DNA of 64,000 nt, taken from positions 310,001 to 374,000 of the forward strand of contig NZ_JALDAY010000009.1 in assembly GCF_022698165.1 (NCBI RefSeq), read 5' to 3'. This document shows positions 24,046-31,445 of this stretch, one piece after another. A program made the translations under genes and the position numbers. Within the stretch, counting starts at the first letter, position 1. Each line of letters begins with the position of its first letter. The notes beneath the pieces were generated by a model that worked only from the letters and a program-made list of their open reading frames with translations, was not told the origin of the DNA and did not search any database. Origin of the DNA: Streptomyces cylindrosporus. GTDB taxonomy: Bacteria > Actinomycetota > Actinomycetes > Streptomycetales > Streptomycetaceae.

Positions 24046-25212
24046 CTACCCCCGGTGCTTCACGGGGAGGTGCAGGAGGTCGCTGCCCAGGATCATGCGG
24101 CCGTTGTAGCCGGCGCTGCTGGCGCTGGTGCGCAGGAGGCGGCGCCAGGTGGTGTCGGGGACGGTGGCGGGGTCGCCGGGGCCGAGGTGGGTGGCGACGA
24201 GGGTGTCGACGTTGGCCGCGGCGGCGATGGCGCCGAGTTTCGCGACGTCGGTGTGGGTGGCCAGGATGTGGTCGACGAGGGCCTGGGGGAGGCCGAGGCC
24301 GAGGAGTCCGTCGGGGTAGACGGCTTCGTGGACGAGGACGTCGGCGTTCTGGGCGAGGGTGATGATGTTGGGGGTGGGGGCGGTGTCGCCGGAGAAGACG
24401 ACGCTGCCGTGGTCGGTGTCGAAGCGGTAGGCGTAGGCGGGGTAGACGGCGCCGTGCGGGACGAGGATGGCGGTGACCTTGACGTTGTCGTCCTCCATGA
24501 CGGTGAACGGCTGCATGGCGGGCGCGGTGTTCGTGGCGGAGGCGCCGGTGGTGTCCGGGGGCAGGACGTCGTGGACGTCGAGGAGGGTGGCGGGGTCGAT
24601 GCCGGCGTGTTCGGTCATGAAGAAGGTGGGGGAGGCGGCGTAGGCCTGGCCGGCCAGTTTCGTCATCTCGACGGTGCCGGGGACGGTGCCGGGGGCGCCG
24701 GTGACGGTGGAGGCGATGCCCGCGGAGCCGGGGCCGTGGACGGACACGGTGGTCTGGAAGCCCTGGGTGCCGGCGGCGCCGGCGGCCAGCAGGGGGAAGG
24801 CGTAGTAGTCGACGATGTGGTCGGCGTGCAGGTGGGTGAGGAAGATGCCGGTCAGGGAGGGCAGGGACAGGCCTGCGCGCATGTACTGGGTGACGGCTCC
24901 GCGGCCGCAGTCGATGACGTAGGTCTTGCCGTTGACCACCAGCGCGGAGGAGATGCCGTACCGGTCGGCCAGGGGTGGCGGTCCGGCGTTGGTGCCGAGC
25001 AGGACCAGGCTCAGGTCCGCGTCGGAGGCGTCGGAGGCGTCGGAGGCGGTCGCGGCCGCGGCCGGCATCGCCGCGAGCAAGGGCGTGGCCGCGACGGCCG
25101 AGGCCGCTACCGCGCTCAGCAGCGCCCTGCGGGAGGTGCACTGCTCCTCGCCTCGTGACGGGACCACTCCCTGATCCTGGTTCGGCTGTTCGTTTTCCTG
25201 GGCTCGGCACAT
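24046..25212 (-). CDS. exported MBL-fold metallo-hydrolase
   Basis: A 388-residue metallo-beta-lactamase-fold protein with a twin-arginine-like export signal (TSRRALLSAVAASAVAATPLL). The metal site is THLHADH near residue 126, with VFSGDTAPT, HEAVYPDG and ATHLGPGD further on, as in arylsulfatase or RNase Z-like members. After the signal a short SDA repeat (SDASDASDAD) is encoded by tandem copies at 25022-25045. It stands alone and convergent to the esterases; the substrate is unknown. ATG 25212 gives a long pre-Tat region, so a start further in is possible. Confidence 0.75.
   Translation of the reverse strand: MCRAQENEQPNQDQGVVPSRGEEQCTSRRALLSAVAASAVAATPLLAAMPAAAATASDASDASDADLSLVLLGTNAGPPPLADRYGISSALVVNGKTYVIDCGRGAVTQYMRAGLSLPSLTGIFLTHLHADHIVDYYAFPLLAAGAAGTQGFQTTVSVHGPGSAGIASTVTGAPGTVPGTVEMTKLAGQAYAASPTFFMTEHAGIDPATLLDVHDVLPPDTTGASATNTAPAMQPFTVMEDDNVKVTAILVPHGAVYPAYAYRFDTDHGSVVFSGDTAPTPNIITLAQNADVLVHEAVYPDGLLGLGLPQALVDHILATHTDVAKLGAIAAAANVDTLVATHLGPGDPATVPDTTWRRLLRTSASSAGYNGRMILGSDLLHLPVKHRG
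25022..25045. repeat. short tandem repeat in the MBL-fold gene
   Basis: Three adjacent copies of a 9-base unit encode the repeated Ser-Asp-Ala of the mature N-terminal linker. The number of units may vary between strains. Confidence 0.6.
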
Positions 25213-25335
25213 GACGGGGCGGCTCCTCTGCGACGCGCTTGGTACTACGACCGCGATCAGTGGGCGGAATGCTGCCCGCCGCCGGCACGCAGGGGGAGAG
25301 CACGCCGCGCAACCTAAAAGTGCTGATCCGCCACG

Positions 25336-26247
25336 TCACGCCACGAGCGCGGGGATGGGGTTCTCCTTGAACCACTGCGTGAGGAACTCCAGCAGGATGA
25401 CGACTTTCCGCGGCACGCTCCGGCCGGGACCGTAGATCGCGTACAGCGGGCGGTCCGGGACGGGGATCTGGGGGAGCTGGACCTGAAGGGCGCCGGAGAC
25501 CAGGTCCTCGTACGCCGACCGCTGGGGGAGCAGGGCGATGCCGCGGCCCTGGACGGCGGCCTTCTGCAGGGCGATGTAGGAGTTCGACGAGAACGCCACG
25601 TTCCGGATCTTGTGCAGGCTCGACGTCGACCCGTGCCCGAGCCGCCACACGGGCTCGTTCACGTGCACCAGACAGTCGTGCGCGGCCAGGTCCCCGGGGT
25701 CGTCGAGCGTGCCGTGCCGTTTCACGTACCGCCCCGACGCGCACAGGGTGAAGGGAAGCGAGGCGATCTTCCTGAGATGCACCCGGGAGTCGCGCAGGTC
25801 GCGCGTGTGCAGGGCGACGTCGAAGCCGCTGTCGAGGAAGTCGTACGTGCGCTCCGACAGCCCGCCCAGCTCGAACCGTACGGCGATCTTCGGGTGCGCG
25901 GCGGCGAAGGCGGCGATGGCGTCACCGACGTCCAGGCTCCCGATCCACTTGGGGCAGATGACGTTCAGAGCGCCTTCCGCCCGGTCGTGCTGCTGCCCGA
26001 TCAGGGCCTCCTCGGCGTCGACCTCGGCGAGGATGCGGGCGGCGAACTCGGAGTAGCGCAGGCCCGGTTCGGTGAGGCTCACCGAACGCGAGGTGCGGTT
26101 GACGAGGCGCACCCCGATCTGCCGCTCCAGCTCCGCCACATGGCGGGAGACGAGGGAGCCGGACGAGCCCAGTGCCCGGGCGGCCCCGCTGAAACTGCCG
26201 AGCTGCGCGACGGTGACGAAACTGCGCATCAGAAGCATGCGGTCCAT
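25336..26247 (-). CDS. LysR-family regulator
   Basis: A 303-residue LysR-type protein with an N-terminal winged helix (residues 1-60: MRSFVTVAQLGSFSGAARAL, then VSRHVAELERQIGVRLVNR) and a substrate-binding domain of the subgroup found next to oxidoreductases. The ATG at 26247 follows a GGAGG site. No divergent target gene is adjacent, because the MBL-fold gene downstream is in the same orientation. A perfect copy of the LacI-type palindrome lies 92 bases upstream (26339-26352), so it may belong to the demethylation regulon. Confidence 0.85.
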   Translation of the reverse strand: MDRMLLMRSFVTVAQLGSFSGAARALGSSGSLVSRHVAELERQIGVRLVNRTSRSVSLTEPGLRYSEFAARILAEVDAEEALIGQQHDRAEGALNVICPKWIGSLDVGDAIAAFAAAHPKIAVRFELGGLSERTYDFLDSGFDVALHTRDLRDSRVHLRKIASLPFTLCASGRYVKRHGTLDDPGDLAAHDCLVHVNEPVWRLGHGSTSSLHKIRNVAFSSNSYIALQKAAVQGRGIALLPQRSAYEDLVSGALQVQLPQIPVPDRPLYAIYGPGRSVPRKVVILLEFLTQWFKENPIPALVA

Positions 26248-26338
26248 GGAAGTCCTCCAGCCGGCCACGGCTCGGGCGTCCCTCCGGCCGTGCGGCACAT
26301 GAGTTGCGAGGTACTGAGGTACTGGAGCACCCGCTGTA

Positions 26339-26352
26339 CTAGAACGATTAAG
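26339..26352. promoter_or_regulatory. LacI-type operator, copy 1 (upstream of lysR)
   Basis: CTAGAACGATTAAG is identical to the copy at 30297-30310 and fits the six-member consensus CT-N2-A-W-CG-W-T-N2-AG. It lies between the tetR stop and the lysR start. Confidence 0.65.
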
Positions 26353-26423
26353 TTCGACGCTAGCAGAGTGCCTCGGGTGAGCACGAGAGTGCGGAATCGT
26401 CCCAGTGGCCGGCCGTAGCCGTA

Positions 26424-27056
26424 CTACTTCGTGACGGCGGGCCGCGTGGCCGCGCCGTGCAGGAACACCCGGACCGCGAGCGCGATGCTCTCCCGGACCT
26501 CCGCGTCGTCGGGCTTGTGCGGGGAGTTCGTCAGCAGCCGCATCTGCGCGTCGCCCAGCATCGCCTGGTACAGCTGGGCCGCGGCGCGCAGCGGGTCGGT
26601 GACGCTGATCTCGCCGGCCTCGTGGGCCTGGCGCAGATAGCCGGCGAGGATGCCCTGGCCGGTGGCCGGGCCGTGCTCGAAGAAGGCCCGGCCGACCTCC
26701 GGCATCCGCTCCGACTCCGCGGTGACCAGCCGGTGCAGGGCGATGGCCTGCGGGGTCAGGACCAGGTCGGCGAAGTGTCCGCCGAGTGCGGTCAGGGTGG
26801 CGGCGAGGTCGGCGTCGGGCGGCCTGAAGGAGTGCACCGGCTTGGACCACTCGTCGCACAGGGCTTCCACCGAGGCCTGGAACAGCGCCGCCTTGTCGGC
26901 GAAGTGGCGGTACAGCGTGGCCTTGGAGCCGCCGACCCTGGCCAGGACGTCCTCCATCGAGACACCCGAGTAGCCCTTGGCGATGAACAGCTCGCCGGCC
27001 GCCTCCAGGATCAGCTTCCGCCGGTCCGCCGCCCTCATCCTCTGCACGGTCGACAT
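26424..27056 (-). CDS. TetR-family regulator of the first LigM-like gene
   Basis: A 210-residue TetR protein with its helix-turn-helix at about residues 10-60 (ILEAAGELFIAKGYSGVSM, then ARVGGSKATLYRHF) and a C-terminal helical domain of the AcrR/TetR_C type. The start at 27056 is chosen because longer readings run through a perfect operator palindrome (27147-27165). It is divergent from the LigM-like gene at 27284, its most likely target. The inducer is probably an aromatic substrate or product, by inference. Confidence 0.85.
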   Translation of the reverse strand: MSTVQRMRAADRRKLILEAAGELFIAKGYSGVSMEDVLARVGGSKATLYRHFADKAALFQASVEALCDEWSKPVHSFRPPDADLAATLTALGGHFADLVLTPQAIALHRLVTAESERMPEVGRAFFEHGPATGQGILAGYLRQAHEAGEISVTDPLRAAAQLYQAMLGDAQMRLLTNSPHKPDDAEVRESIALAVRVFLHGAATRPAVTK

Positions 27057-27146
27057 CGTATAAGCCGCTTCCCGCCTGGTGGGCGCGCCGGTCCGGTCCG
27101 TTCCGGCTGCCCGCGCACCGCCTCTTGTCCTGCCCTTCCATGAACT

Positions 27147-27165
27147 GTACTGTACCGTACAGTAC
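27147..27165. promoter_or_regulatory. TetR operator between tetR and ligM-like 1
   Basis: Perfect 8-base arms GTACTGTA and TACAGTAC surround three bases. It lies in the 227-base divergent gap, about 120 bases before the LigM-like start, and resembles other TetR-family GTAC-rich operators. The LacI-type 14-mer is absent from this gap. Confidence 0.75.
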
Positions 27166-27283
27166 CGCTGCTGGTCGGGGCGTCGCCCTGCCGTACCGCA
27201 TGCGTACATCGAGCCGAAGACCTTCTTCTCCCACCCGCTGTCCAAGCGCGCGCGGCTGCGCCGGCATGACATGGAGGAAGCAC

Positions 27284-28630
27284 ATGGCACACCTTGAGGA
27301 CGAGATCCGCGCGGCCGGCGGCCCGCTGGCGCTGCTGCGCGGCGGGCGGTCGGGGGCGTACCCCTTCCCGATCCGCGCCGAGTTCACCAACTGGCGTGAC
27401 GAGCAGGAGAGCTGGCGTACGACCGCCGCGCTGATGGACCTCTCCCACCACATGACCGACCTCACCGTGGAGGGCCCGGACTGCTACCGGCTGCTCTCCG
27501 AGCTCGGCGCGAACAGCTTCGAGGGCTTCGGCCCCATGCAGGCCAAGCAGTTCATCGCCGTCAACCACGACGGCTACCAGATCGGCGACTGCATCCTGTT
27601 CTGCCTCGCCGACAACCTGGTGCGGCTCGTCGGACGGCCGCCGGCCCTCAACTGGGTCCAGTTCAACGCCGAGACCGGTGGCTACGACGTCACCCTCCGC
27701 CGCGACGAGCGCACCGCGCAGAATCCGGGCGGCCGCGAGTTCTACCGCCTCCAGCTGCAGGGCCCGCACGCGGCCCGCATCTTCGAGGAGGTCAACGGCG
27801 GCCCCATGCCGGACATCCCGTTCTTCTCGATGGGCCGCTTCAACATCGGCAAGTACGAGGTCACCGCCCTCAACCACCGTATGTCCGGCTTCCCGGGCCT
27901 GGAGTTCTTCGGCCCCTACGCCGACATCGACGGCATCCGCGACACGCTCCTGGAGGCCGGCGAGCCCTACGGGATCCGTCAGGTGGGCGGCCGCGCCTAC
28001 GCCTCGGTGGCCACGGAGTCGGGCTGGATCGCCTCCACCGTGCCCGCCGTCTACTCGGGCGAGAGCATGAAGCCGTACCGCGAGTGGCTGGGCACGCGCA
28101 CCTTCGAGGCGAACCTGTCGACCGGTGGCAGCTTCGTCCCGGAGAAGGTCGAGGACTACTACGTCACCCCGTACGACCTCGGCTACGGCCACATCCTGAA
28201 GTTCGACCACGACTTCATCGGCCGTGAGGCCCTGGAGGCGATGCGTGGGCGCAAGCACCGCAAGAAGGTGTGGCTGTCCTGGCACCGTGACGACGTCGCC
28301 CGCGTCTACGCCAGCATGTACGAGCAGGGCGACCGGCGCTTCAAGTACATCGAGACGCCCGCCGCGTTCTACTCGGCCTCCCAGTTCGACCGCGTCGAGG
28401 CCGACGGCAGGCTCATCGGGCTGTCGACGCTGTGCAGTTACTCGGCCAACGTCCGCGGCTGGATCTCCGTCTGCATGATCGACGCGGACGAGGTGGGCTA
28501 CGGCCGCGAGGTCGACCTGGTCTGGGGCGAACCCGACGGCGGCTCCGCCAACCCGTCAGTGGAGCGGCACACGCAGACCACCATCCGCGCGACCATCTCC
28601 CGCAGGCCGTTCGCGAGCGACAAGCACTGA
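27284..28630 (+). CDS. LigM/DesA-like THF-dependent O-demethylase, paralogue 1
   Basis: A 448-residue protein of the aminomethyltransferase (GcvT) fold. It aligns along its whole length with vanillate/3-O-methylgallate O-demethylase LigM, for example EFTNWRDEQESWR, DLSHHMTDL, AKQFIAVNHDGY, GGRAYASVATESGWIASTVPAVY and EDYYVTPYDLGYGHILKFDHDFIGR. The enzyme moves a methyl ether group to THF, giving 5-methyl-THF and a phenol. Residues corresponding to LigM Arg122 and Tyr247 (numbering from memory) are kept as Arg118 and Tyr239, so this paralogue is the best candidate for a true aromatic O-demethylase. ATG 27284 follows GGAGGA. It has its own TetR and terminator. Confidence 0.8.
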   Translation: MAHLEDEIRAAGGPLALLRGGRSGAYPFPIRAEFTNWRDEQESWRTTAALMDLSHHMTDLTVEGPDCYRLLSELGANSFEGFGPMQAKQFIAVNHDGYQIGDCILFCLADNLVRLVGRPPALNWVQFNAETGGYDVTLRRDERTAQNPGGREFYRLQLQGPHAARIFEEVNGGPMPDIPFFSMGRFNIGKYEVTALNHRMSGFPGLEFFGPYADIDGIRDTLLEAGEPYGIRQVGGRAYASVATESGWIASTVPAVYSGESMKPYREWLGTRTFEANLSTGGSFVPEKVEDYYVTPYDLGYGHILKFDHDFIGREALEAMRGRKHRKKVWLSWHRDDVARVYASMYEQGDRRFKYIETPAAFYSASQFDRVEADGRLIGLSTLCSYSANVRGWISVCMIDADEVGYGREVDLVWGEPDGGSANPSVERHTQTTIRATISRRPFASDKH

Positions 28631-28647
28631 CGACACCCTCGTCACGG

Positions 28648-28680
28648 CACGGGTCCCCGGGCCGCTCCCGGGGACCCGTG
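28648..28680 (+). terminator. intrinsic-type terminator after ligM-like 1
   Basis: Perfect 14-base arms, CACGGGTCCCCGGG and CCCGGGGACCCGTG, enclose a 5-base loop 18 bases after the stop codon. There is no T-run, which is common in high-G+C actinobacteria. The following 219 bases to the next gene show nothing else I can name. Confidence 0.75.
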
Positions 28681-28899
28681 GGCCGAGCGCACGCAAGATT
28701 AAATTCCGCGCGGTGCGCGCCCGGCGCCCCTACCATCGCCCTACCGCAAGAGTGATCGAACGACCTCGCCCTCAGCGACCGCCCGGCGCCATCGACGACG
28801 GGCGCACACCGAAGCCCCGCACACCGACCCGGTGTACGGCCTGCCCGGACGCGGCGAGGCCTCCCTCCCAGGCCCTCTTACGGCAGGACACCCACGACC

Positions 28900-30300
28900 G
28901 TGACCACACCTCCGGCACGCATCGCCACCACCCACCACTACGTCGTCATCGGCGAGACGCACCTCGCGAGCCGGGTGTGCGCCACGCTGCACGACGGGCC
29001 GCACACGGCCGAACACCTCGCACGGCCCCGCGACGAGGACCTCCGCGCCGCGCTGGGCAGACGCCCGAGCGGCGTCGCCGTCCTCCTGCACGACGACGTG
29101 GCCGCGCTGCGCTACGCCCTGGCCGTCGCCCACCTCTCGCCCACGACCCCGCTGGTCGCCACCGTCTTCGACCGCACGGTGGCCGACGAACTCGGCCGTC
29201 TGCTCCCGCGGTGCGAGGTCACCTCGCCCGCCGACCTCGTGGCACCGGCGCTCGCCGGACCCTGCCTGGACCCGGCCGTCGTCGCGGTGCAGCGGCACGG
29301 GGACCGGATCCGGGCCGTCCGCGAGAGCCAGGACACGCTGTACACCGAGGACTGGCGGCCCCGGCCGCGGGCACGGTGGCGGGAGCGGGCCGGCTGGGCC
29401 CTGCGCCAGTTGCGGCCCCACGACGCGGGCACCCGTCTGCTGGTCGTCGGCATGCTCGCCGTTCTCGCGGTGCTCGCCGGTGACTGGGCCTGGCTGGCCG
29501 GGCACGGCCGTCCACCCGCGGAGGCGTTCTTCGACGCGGCACGGGTGGTCGCGGGGGTCGGCCCCGCGGTGGCCCCGGAAGAGGCCCACGGATACCAGGT
29601 GCTCGCCGCGCTCGCCATGCTGAGCACCGTCGCCTTCACCGCGCTGTTCACCGCCGGGGCGGTGGAGCGGATGCTCGGCCCGCGGCTGATCGGACTCGTC
29701 GGACCGCGGACCCTGCCGCGCTCCGGGCACGTCATCGTGGTCGGCATGGGGCAGGTGGGCATGCGGCTGTGCGTCGAACTGCGCGCCCTGCGCGTGCCCG
29801 TGGTCGGAGTCGAACGGGATCCGCAGGCCTCCGCCGCACGCCTCGCCCGCAGCCTGGGCGTACCCGTCATGACCGGCAACGGCGTCGACCGCCAGGTGCT
29901 GGAGCGGCTCCGGCTCGGCCACGCGCGCGCACTCGCCGCGGTCGGCTCCGACGACCTCGACAACATCGCCGTCGCCATCGCCGCGCACGGGGTCGCGGCC
30001 CACACCCGGGTGCTGATCAGGGCGGGCGAGCACGAGGCCATCGCCGAGACCCGCTCCCTGCTGCCCATGGGCACCATCAGGGACGTCACTGGCATGGCGG
30101 CCGCCTACGTCGTCGCCCGGCTCCGCGGCGAGCCGGTGGCCGGCGTGGTCGCCCATCAGGGACACATCCACCTGCAGAGCCCCGACGACACCTTCAGCAC
30201 CGGCGTGCCCAGGGACCGGGCCCGCTGCGCGCATCCGCCCGCCGGCCCCACGGCTGCGCTCCCGTGGCCGCCCGGAAGAGCGATCACAATCCGCAACTAG
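28900..30300 (+). CDS. two-domain TrkA-N (RCK) membrane protein
   Basis: A 466-residue protein with an N-terminal NAD-binding-like domain (HYVVIGETHLASRVC), two central membrane segments (about residues 180-206 and 228-250) and a second, better conserved TrkA-N domain (HVIVVGMGQVGMRLCVELRAL, about residue 277, with GNGVDRQVLERL). The layout matches putative ion channels gated by RCK domains, but between the two helices there is only VVAGVGPAV and no TVGYGD selectivity filter. K+ selectivity is therefore doubtful. The GTG start has a weak ribosome site. The stop codon lies inside LacI-type operator copy 2. Confidence 0.65.
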   Translation: MTTPPARIATTHHYVVIGETHLASRVCATLHDGPHTAEHLARPRDEDLRAALGRRPSGVAVLLHDDVAALRYALAVAHLSPTTPLVATVFDRTVADELGRLLPRCEVTSPADLVAPALAGPCLDPAVVAVQRHGDRIRAVRESQDTLYTEDWRPRPRARWRERAGWALRQLRPHDAGTRLLVVGMLAVLAVLAGDWAWLAGHGRPPAEAFFDAARVVAGVGPAVAPEEAHGYQVLAALAMLSTVAFTALFTAGAVERMLGPRLIGLVGPRTLPRSGHVIVVGMGQVGMRLCVELRALRVPVVGVERDPQASAARLARSLGVPVMTGNGVDRQVLERLRLGHARALAAVGSDDLDNIAVAIAAHGVAAHTRVLIRAGEHEAIAETRSLLPMGTIRDVTGMAAAYVVARLRGEPVAGVVAHQGHIHLQSPDDTFSTGVPRDRARCAHPPAGPTAALPWPPGRAITIRN

Positions 30301-30310
30301 AACGATTAAG
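30297..30310. promoter_or_regulatory. LacI-type operator, copy 2 (upstream of folP-like)
   Basis: CTAGAACGATTAAG overlaps the stop codon of the TrkA gene and sits 79 bases before the dihydropteroate synthase start. It is identical to copy 1. Confidence 0.7.
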
Positions 30311-30388
30311 CAATATCCAGTACCCTCACCACTCAATGGATTTCGCATTCCTTTCCCGAGGGACCCGGGATCAAGGAGGTTGCCGCTG

Positions 30389-31282
30389 ATGCCGACCATG
30401 GAAAGCGCCGCTCCAGAGCGGTCGAGAACCCTCGCGCCCCCGGACGGACTTCCCCGTCCGGGCCGCTGCCTGGTGATGGGCATCCTGAACGTGACGCCCG
30501 ACTCCTTCTCCGACGGCGGCCTGTACGCCGACAACCGACACGCCATCGACCGCGGACTCGAACTCGCCGCCCAGGGCGCGGACATCGTCGACGTGGGCGG
30601 CGAGTCCACCAGGCCGGGAGCGCGGCCCGTGTGCCTCGACGAGGAACTGGCCAGGACCCTGCCGGTGGTCCGCGAACTCGCCCGGGCCGGAGTGTGGGTG
30701 AGCGTCGACACCATGCACGCACCCGTGGCCCGCGCCGCGGTCGAGGCGGGCGCGCGTCTGGTCAACGACGTCAGCGGCGGCCTGGGCGACCCGGCCATGG
30801 CGCGGACCGTCGCCGCGGCGGGCGTTCCGTACGTCGCCATGCACTGGCGCGCGCCCAGCCGGGAGATGGACCGCCACGCGCGGTACGACGACGTGGTGCC
30901 CGACGTCATGGCCGAACTCGGCGCCCGTGTCTGGCAGTTGACGGAAGCCGGCGTCGACCCCTCACGCATCGCCCTCGATCCCGGACTCGGCTTCGCCAAG
31001 CGCCCCGAGCACGACTGGGCCCTGCTGGCCGGCCTCGGCAGACTGCGCAAGCTGGGCTTTCCGGTCCTGGTCGGCGCGTCGAGGAAGCGGTTCATCGGCG
31101 CCGCCCTCACCGGGACGGGCGCCGGCGACGTGCCGCCCGCGGGGCGTGACGTGGCGACGGCCGCCGTCTCCGCGCTCGCCGCCGCCGGGGGCGCGTTCTG
31201 CGTCCGTGTGCACGACGTTCCCGCGAGCCTCGACGCGGTGCGCATGGCGGCCGCCTATGTCGAGTACCGGGATTGCACATAA
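30389..31282 (+). CDS. folP: dihydropteroate synthase
   Basis: A 297-residue dihydropteroate synthase, which joins p-aminobenzoate to the pterin diphosphate in folate synthesis. The hallmarks are all present: MGILNVTPDSFSDGG, DIVDVGGESTRPGA, VSVDTMHAPVARAA, LVNDVSGG, IALDPGLGFAK and LVGASRKRFIGA. ATG 30389 is nine bases behind a strong AAGGAGG. It is not beside folB, folK or folE as in a housekeeping folate operon; instead it precedes a THF-dependent demethylase, with a LacI-type operator upstream. It is probably a second copy that raises folate supply when demethylation is induced. Confidence 0.85.
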   Translation: MPTMESAAPERSRTLAPPDGLPRPGRCLVMGILNVTPDSFSDGGLYADNRHAIDRGLELAAQGADIVDVGGESTRPGARPVCLDEELARTLPVVRELARAGVWVSVDTMHAPVARAAVEAGARLVNDVSGGLGDPAMARTVAAAGVPYVAMHWRAPSREMDRHARYDDVVPDVMAELGARVWQLTEAGVDPSRIALDPGLGFAKRPEHDWALLAGLGRLRKLGFPVLVGASRKRFIGAALTGTGAGDVPPAGRDVATAAVSALAAAGGAFCVRVHDVPASLDAVRMAAAYVEYRDCT

Positions 31283-31291
31283 AGGTTGCAC

Positions 31292-31326
31292 GCCCGAGGC
31301 CTTAGCCGGGCCGGGCGGTTTTTGAT
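31292..31326 (+). terminator. possible terminator after folP-like gene
   Basis: A G+C-rich stretch with GCCCG and CGGGC arms is followed by GGTTTTTGAT, one of the few T-runs in the window. The stem is imperfect. Confidence 0.35.
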
Positions 31327-31334
31327 AGCGTTCG

Positions 31335-31348
31335 CTAGATCGTTTTAG
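31335..31348. promoter_or_regulatory. LacI-type operator, copy 3 (upstream of ligM-like 2, distal)
   Basis: CTAGATCGTTTTAG fits the palindrome consensus. It is 63 bases, exactly six helical turns, upstream of copy 4, a geometry that permits a repression loop. Confidence 0.7.
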
Positions 31349-31397
31349 TTCCCCCTTGAGTCGTTCTCGTCGCCCGTCGGCCCACTCTTGTCGTCAA

Positions 31398-31411
31398 CTA
31401 AATCGATCTAG
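31398..31411. promoter_or_regulatory. LacI-type operator, copy 4 (upstream of ligM-like 2, proximal)
   Basis: CTAAATCGATCTAG lies in a longer near-palindrome from AACTA to TAGTT (31396-31413), 34 bases before the start codon of the demethylase operon. Confidence 0.75.
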
Positions 31412-31445
31412 TTATCCGGTGTTCAGCGCAGAACAAGGAGCCGCA

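Noticed and set aside
22153..25158. A 1001-codon plus-strand frame covering an esterase and the MBL-fold gene
   Set aside because: It reads the esterase in the wrong frame and the MBL gene antisense; the product is Arg/Gly-rich noise.
25336..27465. A 709-codon minus-strand frame that would fuse another domain to LysR
   Set aside because: The upstream part is an out-of-frame shadow of the TetR gene; LysR has its own ATG with a GGAGG site at 26247.
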